From Pseudarthrobacter sp. Fe7 (lineage in GTDB: Bacteria; Actinomycetota; Actinomycetes; Actinomycetales; Micrococcaceae), in NCBI GenBank assembly GCA_024372495.1, contig CP099977.1:1798001-1862000 (forward strand): a stretch of DNA of 64,000 bases. Reading direction: 5' to 3'. Shown piece by piece: positions 17,591 through 26,652 of this stretch (the stretch's first letter is position 1; each line of letters starts with the position of its first letter). A program made the position numbers and the translations under genes. The notes beneath the pieces are model-generated. The model did no database searches, was not told the origin of the DNA, and saw nothing but the letters and a program-made list of their open reading frames with translations.

Positions 17591-17668
17591 CCCCTCCCAA
17601 CCAAGTAGCGCCAGGTGTCGTTTTGACCCCTCAAAACGACACCTGGCGCTACCTGCTTGGGTCAGGGG
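17591..17668. repeat. Large perfect hairpin after the aldo-keto reductase gene
   Basis: The two 22-nt arms at 17605-17626 and 17631-17652 are perfectly complementary around a CCCC loop (arm core GCGCCAGGTGTCGTTTTGA). Pairing continues outward, imperfectly, through CCCAA/TTGGG and CCCCT/AGGGG, giving a stem of roughly 30 bp. It begins immediately after the TGA of the aldo-keto reductase. The T-run lies inside the stem and none follows it, so this is not a standard intrinsic terminator, although it may end or protect the transcript. It has the look of a dispersed palindromic element. Confidence 0.8.
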
Positions 17669-17758
17669 AGCAGTCACATCGCGTTTAGTTCGTATTGATC
17701 CTCACAAGCGGGCCGTATTCTTCGCCGTGCCGCTTGCCGGGCGGATACTGTAGAAAGC

Positions 17759-18622
17759 ATGACGTCTACCATCGCCGCCGAAACCGTTAGGCCGGAACGC
17801 AATATCCCCGCAGAGATCGCCCGTTCCTGGCTGCTGGTCAATGCCATGAAGCCGGAGCTGTTCGACCAGTCGGCCGTGTCCCGGGCCGACTCGATCATCC
17901 TGGATATCGAGGATGCGGTGGACCCGTCGCAGAAGGACCAGGCGCGGGACAACGTCATCGACTGGCTGACCGCCGGTGGCAAGGCGTGGGTCCGCATCAA
18001 CGACGCCACCAGCCCGTTCTGGGCCGATGACCTCGCCGGCCTGCGCGGGACCCCCGGCCTGCTGGGTGTCATGCTCGCCAAGACCGAGTCCGCGGACCAG
18101 GTGACCGAGAGCTTCCACCGCATGGACGGCAAGACCCCCGTGATCCCGCTCGTGGAATCCGCGCTTGGCATCGAGGAAGCCAACCACATCGCCAAGGCAC
18201 AGGGCGCGTTCCGCCTGGCCTTCGGCTCCGGCGACTTCCGCCGCGATACTGGCATGGCCGCCACTCCTGAGGCCATGGCCTACCCCCGCGCCAAACTGGT
18301 TGTCGCCAGCCGCGTGGGCAACCTGCCCGGACCCATCGACGGCCCCACCGTGGGCACCAACCACCCCATCCTGCGCGAGCAGACCGGGATAACCGTGATG
18401 ATGGGCATGACCGGCAAGCTCTGCCTGGCCATCGACCAGACCCCGGTCATCAACGAGGTCATCAGCCCTACGCCGTCCGACGTCGCCTGGGCCACCGACT
18501 TCATGAGTGACTTCGAAGCCAACGGCCGGGTGATCCGCGACGGCTCCGACCTGCCCCGACTGGGCCGCGCCGAGAAGATCATGAAGCTCGCGGTAGCCTT
18601 TGGGGTCCAGCCCGCGCTGTAG
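17759..18622 (+). CDS. HpcH/HpaI aldolase / citrate lyase beta-like protein
   Basis: A 287-residue protein of the CitE/HpcH aldolase superfamily, TIM-barrel enzymes that make or break C-C bonds in acyl-CoA or oxo-acid substrates with Mg2+. Visible motifs are DSIILDIEDAVDPSQ with the metal-binding acidic residues, the strand VIPLVESALGIEEA, and AFGSGDFRRDTGM. It stands alone rather than beside citF/citD, so it is a CitE-like protein and not part of citrate lyase proper. Start ATG 17759. The substrate cannot be assigned. Confidence 0.87.
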   Translation: MTSTIAAETVRPERNIPAEIARSWLLVNAMKPELFDQSAVSRADSIILDIEDAVDPSQKDQARDNVIDWLTAGGKAWVRINDATSPFWADDLAGLRGTPGLLGVMLAKTESADQVTESFHRMDGKTPVIPLVESALGIEEANHIAKAQGAFRLAFGSGDFRRDTGMAATPEAMAYPRAKLVVASRVGNLPGPIDGPTVGTNHPILREQTGITVMMGMTGKLCLAIDQTPVINEVISPTPSDVAWATDFMSDFEANGRVIRDGSDLPRLGRAEKIMKLAVAFGVQPAL

Positions 18623-18649
18623 CGCCCACCCACCACTTCAGGAGACCCC

Positions 18650-19642
18650 GTGGCTGATATCCGCTATCTGGTCCACGGGGTCTTTTGGGATGGACCGGCT
18701 GCTACGGCAGCGGACACTTCCGGTGCAGCGCGCGCCTCCGGTGCAGCCCGCACCGCCAATACGGCGGACGACGCCGGCGGCCCGGTCCTGCGCCTCCAGT
18801 CGCCTGAGGGGTACTTCAGGGAGTTCAGCCTTACGGCAGGCAGCCGGCCCGGCTTCAAGGTAGTGGAGCCCGGCAGGTTCTGCCTGGGCCACGTCCGGGT
18901 CCAGTCAGTAACCTCCCGGCGCCACATCCTCTGCGGCTCCGCTGCCCGGGCCCTGCGGGGCAAGCAATGCGAGCGGTGCTTCGTGCTGGACGAGTCCCGG
19001 CTGATGCACGACTTCCACCGCGGCGGCAGGGTGACTCCCGGCCTCTGGGACTACCTGATGCAGGAACACTGGCTCTACGTGGCCACCTTCGCCGGCGGCG
19101 CCACCAAAGTGGGAACGGCCTCCGGCCCGCGGAAATGGAACCGGCTGGCGGAGCAGGGGGCCGCGGTGGCGACGTATGTGGCGCGGGCGCAGGACGGCCG
19201 GGCGGTACGGATCCTCGAGGACCTGGTGACCGCCGAGGCCGGCCTGACGCAGCAGGTGCGCTCCGCGGCCAAGGCGGACGCCCTGCTGCAACCGCTTCCT
19301 GCCGCGGCGATCAATGCCGTCAATGCCCGTGCCGCCGGCCAGGTGCTGGCGCTGCTGGCGCGCACCGCCGTCGACGGCTTCCAGGCTGTGGAGGAGCGGT
19401 GGCTCCGGCCCGCACATGCCGATGGCCTTTACGGAAGCCAGCCCCGCCACGCGTACCCGCACGCGCTGGACCAGGGGCAGCATGGCTTCGATGTCGCCGC
19501 CCTGAGCGGGGCCAACGCGCTGGCCCGGCTGGACGGCACAAACGCCGAGTTCGTGGTGAACCTGTCCCAGCTGGCGGCAAGGACCATCGTGCTGGGGGAG
19601 TACGCCTCGGAGGTGCCGGCAGTGCAGGAGTCTTTGTTCTGA
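18650..19642 (+). CDS. DUF2797-domain protein
   Basis: A 330-residue protein of the DUF2797 family, found in actinobacteria, of unknown function. The conserved core includes RHILCG, RGKQCERCF with paired cysteines suggestive of a metal site, and LYVATFAGGATKVGTAS. An alanine/threonine-rich insert (residues about 18-42) is low in complexity. The start is GTG at 18650. Upstream is the CitE-like gene (27 bp); the next gene encodes a small membrane protein. The family call rests on the conserved Cys-rich motif and overall layout. Confidence 0.75.
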   Translation: MADIRYLVHGVFWDGPAATAADTSGAARASGAARTANTADDAGGPVLRLQSPEGYFREFSLTAGSRPGFKVVEPGRFCLGHVRVQSVTSRRHILCGSAARALRGKQCERCFVLDESRLMHDFHRGGRVTPGLWDYLMQEHWLYVATFAGGATKVGTASGPRKWNRLAEQGAAVATYVARAQDGRAVRILEDLVTAEAGLTQQVRSAAKADALLQPLPAAAINAVNARAAGQVLALLARTAVDGFQAVEERWLRPAHADGLYGSQPRHAYPHALDQGQHGFDVAALSGANALARLDGTNAEFVVNLSQLAARTIVLGEYASEVPAVQESLF

Positions 19643-19691
19643 CGTTCCGGGTCCGCGCGCCCGGCGGCAGTGGACTCGGTAGACTTGGACG

Positions 19692-19916
19692 GTGCTGAAC
19701 GAATTCTGGGCCACCGCGCCAACCCGCTACAAAGTCCTGGTCTTCAGCGCGATGGGACTGATCGCCGTTGGCATCATCCTCAACATCGTTGGCAACACCA
19801 GCGGAAACCAGGGGCTGGCCATGGCTTCCCTGCCGCTGATCGGGGTGGGGCTGGTCCTGCACGTCGTGGGGATCGTGGTCCGGGGCCAGGCGATCCGCAA
19901 GAACCTCAGGCGCTAG
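19692..19916 (+). CDS. Small two-helix membrane protein
   Basis: A 74-residue protein with two hydrophobic segments (residues about 14-31 and 43-63) and a basic C-terminus RGQAIRKNLRR, so a small integral membrane protein with cytoplasmic tail. I do not recognise a family with confidence. The start is GTG at 19692. Its last 11 bp overlap the 3' end of the ArsR-SulP gene on the opposite strand. Confidence 0.65.
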   Translation: MLNEFWATAPTRYKVLVFSAMGLIAVGIILNIVGNTSGNQGLAMASLPLIGVGLVLHVVGIVVRGQAIRKNLRR

Positions 19917-21970
19917 CTGCCGCGTTCCGCACCACGTGGCTGCGGGCGTGCTCCACAGCATCGTCCAGGTGCTCGAACAGGTGTTTGTGGTGCCGCAGGG
20001 AGCGGATCACGCCCACGTTGGTGACCAGGTCCAGGTGGTCCGGCCGGACGCCCTTGAGCAGTACCGTGATGCCGCGCAGGCTCCAAAGCGGAAATCACCT
20101 CCACCAGTGCGTGGGCGCCGGTCGCGTCGAGCATCCGCAACTGGGACAACCTGATGATCGCCACTTGGACGTCCTTGACCTGGCTGATCTCCTGGAGGAC
20201 GCGCTCGGCTGCGCCAAAGAACATCGCCCCATCCAGCCGGAAGACCGCGATATGCCCGTCTCCTTCGGCCGCCGGCCCCGGAATCTCTTCGCGCTGGACA
20301 CTGCTCAGGGAGGCAAATGTCCGCAGCGCGAACAGGGCCGCTGCCGCAAGCCCAATTTGGATGGCAATGGTGAGGTCGAAGGCCACGGTGATGATGGCCG
20401 TGAGTACGAAGACTGCGGCGTCTGCACGGGTGGAGCGCAGGATCGCGGTGACTGTACGCCGTGACACCATCCGTATTGCCGTGACCATCAGGACTCCGCC
20501 CAGGGCTGCCAGCGGGATGCGGCTGACCATTCCGGACGCCAGGTAGGTGATGCCGAGCAGCACTATTGCGTGCACGGCTGCGGCCAGCCGGGTCCGGGCG
20601 CCGGACCGCACGTTCACCGCGGTCCGCGCAATGGCGCCGGTGGCGGGCATGCCGCCGAACAGGCCGGCCGCGATGGAGGCCAGGCCCTGTCCCATCAGCT
20701 CACGATCCGGGCTGTAAGGTCCGCTGGGCCTGCCGTCCGGGCCGGCCATTCCGGCGGCCACCCGCGCCGAGAGCAGTGACTCAATGGCAGCCAGGCAGGC
20801 GACAGCCACTGCCGGCATGGCCAGGCTGCCAAGGGAGGCAAGGTCGAAGGCGGGGATGGACGGTGCCGGGAGGGAATGCGGCAATGGACCGATCCGAGGG
20901 ACGTCCAGCTGCAGCATTTCGGCAGCGGCCGTCGCCAGGAGTACGGCCAGCAGGCTGGCCGGAACCGCGCGGAACAGCTTTTGCACCAGGACCATCACGA
21001 CGGCGACTGCCGCCACGAGCCCGAGCGTCAGCAGGACCGTCGGAGCGGCGGCGCCCGCGGCCGCCTCAACGGCGGCCAGGAGGGTGTTGTGCCCGGGGAT
21101 GCCGGTAGTCCCGGTGGCCAGCGGAACCTGCTGGAGGAAGATGATGGCGGCAATCCCCAGCGTGAAGCCCTCCACCACGGGCCAGGGGATGAAGGCCACG
21201 GCCCGGCCCAGGCCGGTGAAGCCGAGTGTGCAGACCAGCAGTCCTGCCGTCAGGGACAGAAGGGCAACGCTGCCGACGCCGTGGACCGCCACGACGGGTG
21301 CCAGTACCACCACCATGGCGCCGGTTGGCCCGGAAACCTGTACCGGGGAACCGCCCATGACGGCTGCCACCAGCCCGGCCACGATGGCCGTGATGAGGCC
21401 CGCCTCGGCACCCACCCCGGAGCTGACGCCAAATGCGAGGGCCAGCGGCAAGGCCACAATGCCCACGGTGATTCCCGCCAGCACATCGGTGCGCCAGGTG
21501 GCGGCAAGGCCGGCGTAATCCTGCCGCGAGGGAAGGAAGCGGGTCATTTTCCTGGTGGACGCGCCGGGCGCTGTGACGGGGTTAGCGGTCACCTGGCTGA
21601 TCCGTGGGCCAGGTGCTCTGCCGGCAGCTGCTGCGCCAGCCGGAGCCTGCTCATTGGAGCCAGCCAGGCTGTCCAGCAGGAAGGTCCGCGCGATGGCAAG
21701 CAGCTGTGACACGCCCGGGTGCGCCAGCTGGTAAGTCACTGCATTGGCGCTGCGTACCGAGGTCACCACCTTGTGCTTCCGCAGGGTGGCCAGGTGCTGG
21801 GAGAGGTGGGATGCCTCCAGCCCGGTCTCCGCCAAAAGGTAACTCACGGCGGCGGATTCCTGCGGCGACGCGGCCAGCAGCTCAAGGATCCGTATCCTCG
21901 CAGGGTGGGCCAAGCCCTTGAAAAGGTTCGCCTTGATTTCATAAAGCGGGGCTTGGGCGGAAGACAGCAT
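19906..21970 (-). CDS. ArsR-HTH / SulP anion transporter / STAS fusion protein
   Basis: A 687-residue (after repair) fusion. Residues about 8-100 are an ArsR-type winged helix (LFKGLAHPARIRILELLA, then LEASHLSQHLATLRKHKVV). A low-complexity linker leads to a SulP-family inorganic anion transporter (residues about 140-560) with the signature VSGPTGAMVVVLAP and about twelve hydrophobic segments. Residues 575-687 form a STAS domain. The frame breaks at 20077-20083, where CAGGCTC should read CAGCTC; removing one base gives ELRGITVLLKGVRPDH and the TGA at 19906. The ArsR part lacks the ELCVCDL-type metal cysteines. How a DNA-binding domain works when tethered to a membrane carrier is unknown. Confidence 0.88.
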
Positions 21971-22099
21971 CAGAGGTGGCGCTCCTGTGTGCGAGGGCCG
22001 CCCGCGAAATTGCCGGCAGCGACTTGCTGGAATGATAAATTCATCATATCAGTTCACTGGGCGCCTTTTGAAGTGCAGCGCAGCGATAGGCTGGAATCC

Positions 22100-22562
22100 A
22101 TGACTATTAATCCGGACCTGCAGGGCCGAAGCTACCCTGCCGCAGAGGTGTACGACGTCGGCCGCGAGAAGATCCGCGAGTTCGCCCGCGCCGTCAAGGC
22201 CACCCACCCTGCACACTTTGACGTGGAGGCAGCCAAGGCCCTGGGCCACGGGGATCTGGTGGCACCGCCCACCTTCGCTATCATCATTGCCCAGCGGGCC
22301 GACGCCCAGGCTCGTCGAGGACCCGGAAGCGGGCATCGACTTCTCCCGCGTGGTCCATGCCGACCAGCGCTTCACCCACCACCGGCCCATCATTGCCGGC
22401 GACCGGCTCGTTGCCGAACTGCATGTGGACGGCGTCCGGGCCATGGGCGGCGGCGCCATGATCACCACGCGGTCCGAGATCTTCGCCCTTGGTTCCGGTG
22501 ATTCGCGGGAACCCGTCACCACCACCACGTCATCCATCCTGGTCCGCGGAGAGGGACAGTAA
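22100..22562 (+). CDS. MaoC N-terminal / FAS1-like dehydratase (HadA-like)
   Basis: A hot-dog-fold protein of about 153 residues, resembling the HadA/HadC-type N-terminal MaoC dehydratase subunit. It opens with GRSYPAAEVYDVGREKI and contains VVHADQRFTHHRPIIAGDRL, typical of these subunits, which lack the catalytic hydratase motif and pair with a MaoC partner. The partner is the next gene, two bases downstream. The frame breaks at 22307-22313: CAGGCTC should read CAGCTC, which joins QRADAQ to LVEDPEAGIDFSR. In actinobacteria this pair is often found next to murB, as here. The acyl substrate in a strain without mycolic acids is unclear. Confidence 0.85.
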
Positions 22563-22564
22563 CC

Positions 22565-23002
22565 ATGAGCCCCAGCATCCACGAACTCAGCCCCGGCCAG
22601 GACATCGGCAGCCGCACCATCGAGGTCACCCGCACGGACCTGGTCAAGTACGCCGGCGCCTCGGGCGACTTCAACCCGATCCACTGGAACGAAGCCTTCG
22701 CCACCGGCGTGGAACTGCCCGGCGTCATCGCTCACGGCATGTTCACCATGGGCTCGGCCGTCCAGCTGGTGACTGACTGGGCAGGCGACCCCGCCGCCGT
22801 CGTCGACTTCCAGACCCGCTTCACCAAGCCCGTCCTGGTCACCGACACCACCGGGACCGCAGAGCCCGGCGCCACCATCGAAGTCAGCGGCCTCATCGGA
22901 AAGCTCGACGCCGAAGCCAACACGGCCCGTATCGACCTCTCCGTGGTCTCCGCCGGGCAGAAGGTCCTGATGAAGGCCCAGGCCGTCGTCAGGTTGTCCT
23001 AG
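22565..23002 (+). CDS. MaoC-family (R)-specific enoyl hydratase/dehydratase (HadB-like)
   Basis: A 145-residue MaoC-like hot-dog protein. The hydratase-2 motif with the catalytic Asp/His pair is present: SGDFNPIHWNEAFA, followed by LPGVIAHGMFTMG. It begins two bases after the stop of the HadA-like gene, and the two probably form a heterodimer acting on 3-hydroxyacyl thioesters in fatty acid elongation or a related pathway. The gene is intact. The family is firm; the physiological role is inferred from the mycobacterial HadAB pair. Confidence 0.88.
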   Translation: MSPSIHELSPGQDIGSRTIEVTRTDLVKYAGASGDFNPIHWNEAFATGVELPGVIAHGMFTMGSAVQLVTDWAGDPAAVVDFQTRFTKPVLVTDTTGTAEPGATIEVSGLIGKLDAEANTARIDLSVVSAGQKVLMKAQAVVRLS

Positions 23003-23047
23003 ACGGTCGCGCCGGCCTGATCGATAGCCAACAATGAGCTGCAACCG

Positions 23048-24322
23048 TTGACCGCCGGCCCCGGAACCAAGGCTACGGCCGCCCATGTCACCGCCTGGCG
23101 CAACGCCGTCGTGGTGGCCTACGGCGCCAGCGGCCTTGCCTTCGCCTCCTGGGTATCGCGGCTGCCGGCCATCAGGGACGCCCTGGACCTCACCCCGGGC
23201 AACATCGGCGTCATCCTGCTGTGCATGACGCTGGGGTCCTTCGCTTCCGTCTCCGCCTCCGGACTCATCGTGCTGCGGCTCGGGTCCAAACAGACCATCC
23301 GGACCGGCAGCATCATGGTGGGCGCAGGGCTGCTGACCGCCGGTTTTGGCACAACCGTGCTGGCAAACCCGGTGGCAACCGCCATCGGCCTGGCCATCAT
23401 CGGGCTGGGCACCGGAAGCTGGAACACTGCCTCCAACGTTGAGGGCGCCGCGGTGGAACGCGCGGTGGGCCGGCACATCATGCCCAGGCTCCACGGGGCG
23501 TTCAGCCTGGGGACCGTGGCAGGCGCCGGACTGGGTGCCCTTGCCGCGGCGGTGTCCCTCCCGGTGTTCTGGCACCTTGCGGCGGCAGGCGCCGTGGTGG
23601 CGGTGTCGGTGGCGACGGCGGCGTCCTGGTTCCGTGCCGACGTCACCCCGGTGGCCGGGGAGCGCGCGTACTCCCCGGACAACTTCGGGGACCCCACAAC
23701 GGGTCCCATCCCGGTGATCACTGCCGGCGCCACGGCGGATGCGCCCCTGGACAACAAGCGCAGGATCGCCCAGGCCTGGCGGGACCGGCGCACGCTGCTG
23801 CTCGGCGTCCTGGTGCTCGGCCTCGCCCTGGCCGAGGGGGCGGCCGGGGACTGGGTGGCCCTGGCCCTGGCGGACGGGCACGGACAGAGCGATGCCGCCG
23901 GCGCCGCCGGCTATGGCCTCTTCGTCACGTTCATGACCATTGGCCGGTTCGCCGGGACGGTGCTGCTGGACAGGTTCGGCAGGGTTCCCGTGATGCGCTG
24001 GTGTGCGGCCATGGCCGTGCTGGGACTGGGCGTCTTCGTCTTTGCGCCCGTGCCCTGGCTGGCCTACGTGGGGCTTGCGCTCTGGGGCCTGGGAGCATCC
24101 CTGGGATTCCCCGTGGGCATGTCCGCTGCGGCCGACGACCCCGCCAGGGCAGCTGCCCGGGTATCGGTGGTATCCACCATCGGCTACGGGGCGTTCCTGT
24201 GCGGGCCGCCCCTGCTGGGGATGCTGGCCGAACACGTTGGCATCCTGCACTCGCTCCTGGCAGTGATGGTGATGCTGGCGGTGAGCTTCGTGCTGTCCCC
24301 GGTGGCCCGGAAGGCCGGCTAG
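23048..24322 (+). CDS. MFS transporter (YbjJ-like)
   Basis: A 424-residue major facilitator protein with about twelve hydrophobic segments and a hydrophilic loop near residues 195-240. N-terminal ASGLAFASWVSRLPAIRDAL and the mid-protein NVEGAAVERAVGR are features of the small YbjJ/FucP-like MFS group. The substrate is unknown. The start is taken as TTG at 23048, because an ATG just upstream runs into a stop; a start a few codons further in is possible. It lies between the MaoC pair and murB, all in the same direction. Confidence 0.82.
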   Translation: MTAGPGTKATAAHVTAWRNAVVVAYGASGLAFASWVSRLPAIRDALDLTPGNIGVILLCMTLGSFASVSASGLIVLRLGSKQTIRTGSIMVGAGLLTAGFGTTVLANPVATAIGLAIIGLGTGSWNTASNVEGAAVERAVGRHIMPRLHGAFSLGTVAGAGLGALAAAVSLPVFWHLAAAGAVVAVSVATAASWFRADVTPVAGERAYSPDNFGDPTTGPIPVITAGATADAPLDNKRRIAQAWRDRRTLLLGVLVLGLALAEGAAGDWVALALADGHGQSDAAGAAGYGLFVTFMTIGRFAGTVLLDRFGRVPVMRWCAAMAVLGLGVFVFAPVPWLAYVGLALWGLGASLGFPVGMSAAADDPARAAARVSVVSTIGYGAFLCGPPLLGMLAEHVGILHSLLAVMVMLAVSFVLSPVARKAG

Positions 24323-24344
24323 GTTTCCCTAGTATTGTTGACGG

Positions 24345-25411
24345 GTGACTCCCACCCTGCTTTCCGCCCTGACCACCTCCGCCGTCGGAGGCCCCGCCGG
24401 CAAGTTCGTCGCGGCCCGCACCGAGGCCGAGATCATCGAGGCCGTCCGCACCGCGGATGCGGCCGGGGAACAGGTTCTGACCGTAAGCGGCGGGTCCAAC
24501 CTCCTGGTGTCCGACGACGGGTTCCCCGGGACCGTCATCAAGATCGCCTCCCAGGGGTTCACCGTCAACGCCGAGGACTCCTGCGGGGGAGTGGCCGTGG
24601 TGGTGCAGGCCGGCCATAACTGGGACAAGCTGGTGGAGCACGCCGTCCGCCACGCCTGGTCCGGAATCGAGGCCCTGTCCGGAATTCCCGGTTCAACGGG
24701 TGCAACGCCGGTTCAGAACGTGGGTGCCTACGGGGCGGATGTTTCCCAGACCATCGCAGCCGTCCGCACGTGGGACCGCGAGCGGAACGCCGTGCAGACC
24801 TTCACCAATTCCGAGTTGAAGTTCGGCTACCGCGACTCCATCCTCAAGCAGACCACCGTCAACGGTTCACCCCGCTATGTGGTCCTCACCGTGGAATTCC
24901 AGCTGCCGCTGGGACGGATGAGTGCGCCCATCCGGTACGCCGAACTGGCGCGGTCCCTGGGGGTGGAAGTGGGCCAGCGCGCCTACGCCAATGACGTGCG
25001 CCGCGAGGTGCTCCGCCTCCGCGCTTCCAAGGGCATGGTGTGGGACGCCGCCGACCGCGATACCTACTCCACCGGTTCCTTCTTCACCAACCCCATTGTT
25101 GCCGTGGACGTGGCCGACAAGCTGCCGGAATCGGCCCCCGCTACCCGGCGGGCCAGGACGGGCTGGTGAAACTTTCCGCGGCCTGGCTCATCGACCAGGC
25201 GGGCTTCGGCAAGGGCTTTGGCCTGGAGCCGGGCGGTGTGGCCGGCGGCCGCGCCTCGCTCTCCACCAAGCACACACTGGCAATCAGCAACCGCGGCTCA
25301 GCCAGCGCCGCCGACATGGTGGCTGTGGCGCGCGAGGTGCGTGCCGGCGTCGAACGCCGCTTTGGCATTTCACTGCACCCGGAACCCCTCCTTATTGGCC
25401 TCGAGCTGTAG
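24345..25411 (+). CDS. murB: UDP-N-acetylenolpyruvoylglucosamine reductase
   Basis: MurB makes UDP-N-acetylmuramic acid with FAD and NADPH, the second committed step of peptidoglycan precursor synthesis. The FAD-binding strand [38 protein letters not shown], the catalytic-Ser motif [11 protein letters not shown] and the terminal HPEPLLIG with the catalytic acid are all visible. The frame breaks at the C run 25135-25139, one C short; restoring it gives [18 protein letters not shown]. Repaired length is about 355 residues, normal for the family. The start is GTG at 24345. It is essential, so the break is a sequence error. Confidence 0.95.
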
Positions 25412-25480
25412 GCCTTCCGGCGGCAACTGCTCCTGCTGATCTACGCCGCCGGCTGGCGTCTCCGCGCCTAGGATGGGGCC

Positions 25481-26582
25481 ATGGCTCCACGCAGTTCCCT
25501 TCGCGACCGAACGCTGATGGGCAGGCTCCGGCTGGTGTCCCAGGGGCTCGCCGGTGGTACTGCCTCAGTGGCGGGGCTGGTCCGGTGGATGACCGCCATG
25601 CAGGCGCAGGACCTTCAGGCGGCGCTCTGGGCCGTGGGCGCCCGTGTGCCCGGGGCAGGACTCGCCGACGTGCGGGCTGCCATCGATGCCGGATCTGTGG
25701 TGCGGTCCTGGCCCATGCGCGGCACGCTGCACCTGGTGGCTCCGGAGGACCTGCGCTGGATGCTGGACCTCACGGCCGAGCGGCTCACCAAAAGCATCGC
25801 TGCCCGGTACCGGCAGCTGGAGATCACGTGGGCTGATATCGAGAAGGCCCGGGACGTCGCGCTTGAACACATCGAGGCGGATGGTCCCGTCAGCCGCGCA
25901 GAACTGTTCCGGGTCTTCGACGCCGCCGGCCAGCCAACGCAGGGCCAGCGCGGCATCCATCTCCTCGGATCGCTGTGCCGCCACGGCTGGCTGGTGTTGG
26001 GGCCGCTCGCCGGAAACCAGCAGCTGATCGCCACATTCGAGCAATGGATTCCCGTGTCCCGCCGCCTCGGCCGCGAGGAAGGGATCGCGGAGTTCCTGCT
26101 GCGCTATTTCCGGAGCCACGGACCTGCCACCCTCCGTGACTTTGCCTGGTGGACGCAGCTGCCTCTAACCGAGGTGCGCGCGGCATTTGAGGATGTCCGG
26201 AACGAGCCTGGTGGAGCTGGATTTCGAGGGCACCAGCTATTGGCTGTCCCCGGAGGTGGCGGCCCTACTGGACTCCGGCGTGCCTGGTGCGCGGGCTGTT
26301 CACCTGTTGCCTGGTTTCGATGAGTTCGTCCTGGGCTATACGGACCGCAGCCTGGTCCTGGCGCCGGAGCACTTCGACCTGATCGTGCCCGGCGGGAACG
26401 GAGTCTTCAAAAAGACAGTCGTTGCCGGAGGAAAGGTGATTGGCACGTGGGCGCTGCAGGGCACGGGGCCGGGTGCCGTCGTCGTCCCCCAACTCTTCGA
26501 TGAAGCCCGGCAGCAGGGTCCGGCAGCGCAGGCAGCCCTTTCCCGGGCAGCCCGGCGGTATAAGACGTTCCTGGCCACCTGA
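25481..26582 (+). CDS. Winged-helix DNA-binding protein (AlkZ/YcaQ-like, HTH_42)
   Basis: A protein of about 366 residues from the winged-helix DNA-binding superfamily that includes AlkZ/YcaQ DNA glycosylases. Characteristic parts are MTAMQAQDLQAALWAVGAR, RSWPMRGTLHLVAPEDLRWM and, near the end, HLLPGFDEFVLGYTDRS. The frame breaks at 26204-26210, where GAGCCTG should be GAGCTG; repair gives VRNELVELDFEGTSYWL and the TGA at 26580. AlkZ-type enzymes unhook interstrand crosslinks; this subgroup is often only annotated as winged-helix protein, so the activity is uncertain. Confidence 0.83.
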
Positions 26583-26599
26583 CGTGGTCAGAACGCAGC

Positions 26600-26633
26600 G
26601 AGCGGCCCCTGCCCGCTTGGGCAGGGGCCGCTC
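26600..26633. terminator. Bidirectional hairpin between convergent genes
   Basis: A perfect 15-bp stem (GAGCGGCCCCTGCCC and its complement) with a GCTT loop, between the convergent winged-helix gene (ends 26582) and asd (ends 26653). There is no T-tract; GC-rich hairpins of this kind are common at convergent gene ends in actinobacteria. Confidence 0.7.
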
Positions 26634-26652
26634 GTGCGGCAGCTGTAACGCT

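Noticed and set aside
22049..24250. 733-codon antisense frame opposite the MaoC and MFS genes
   Set aside because: Shadow of the three plus-strand genes; composition is unnatural and it spans several gene borders.
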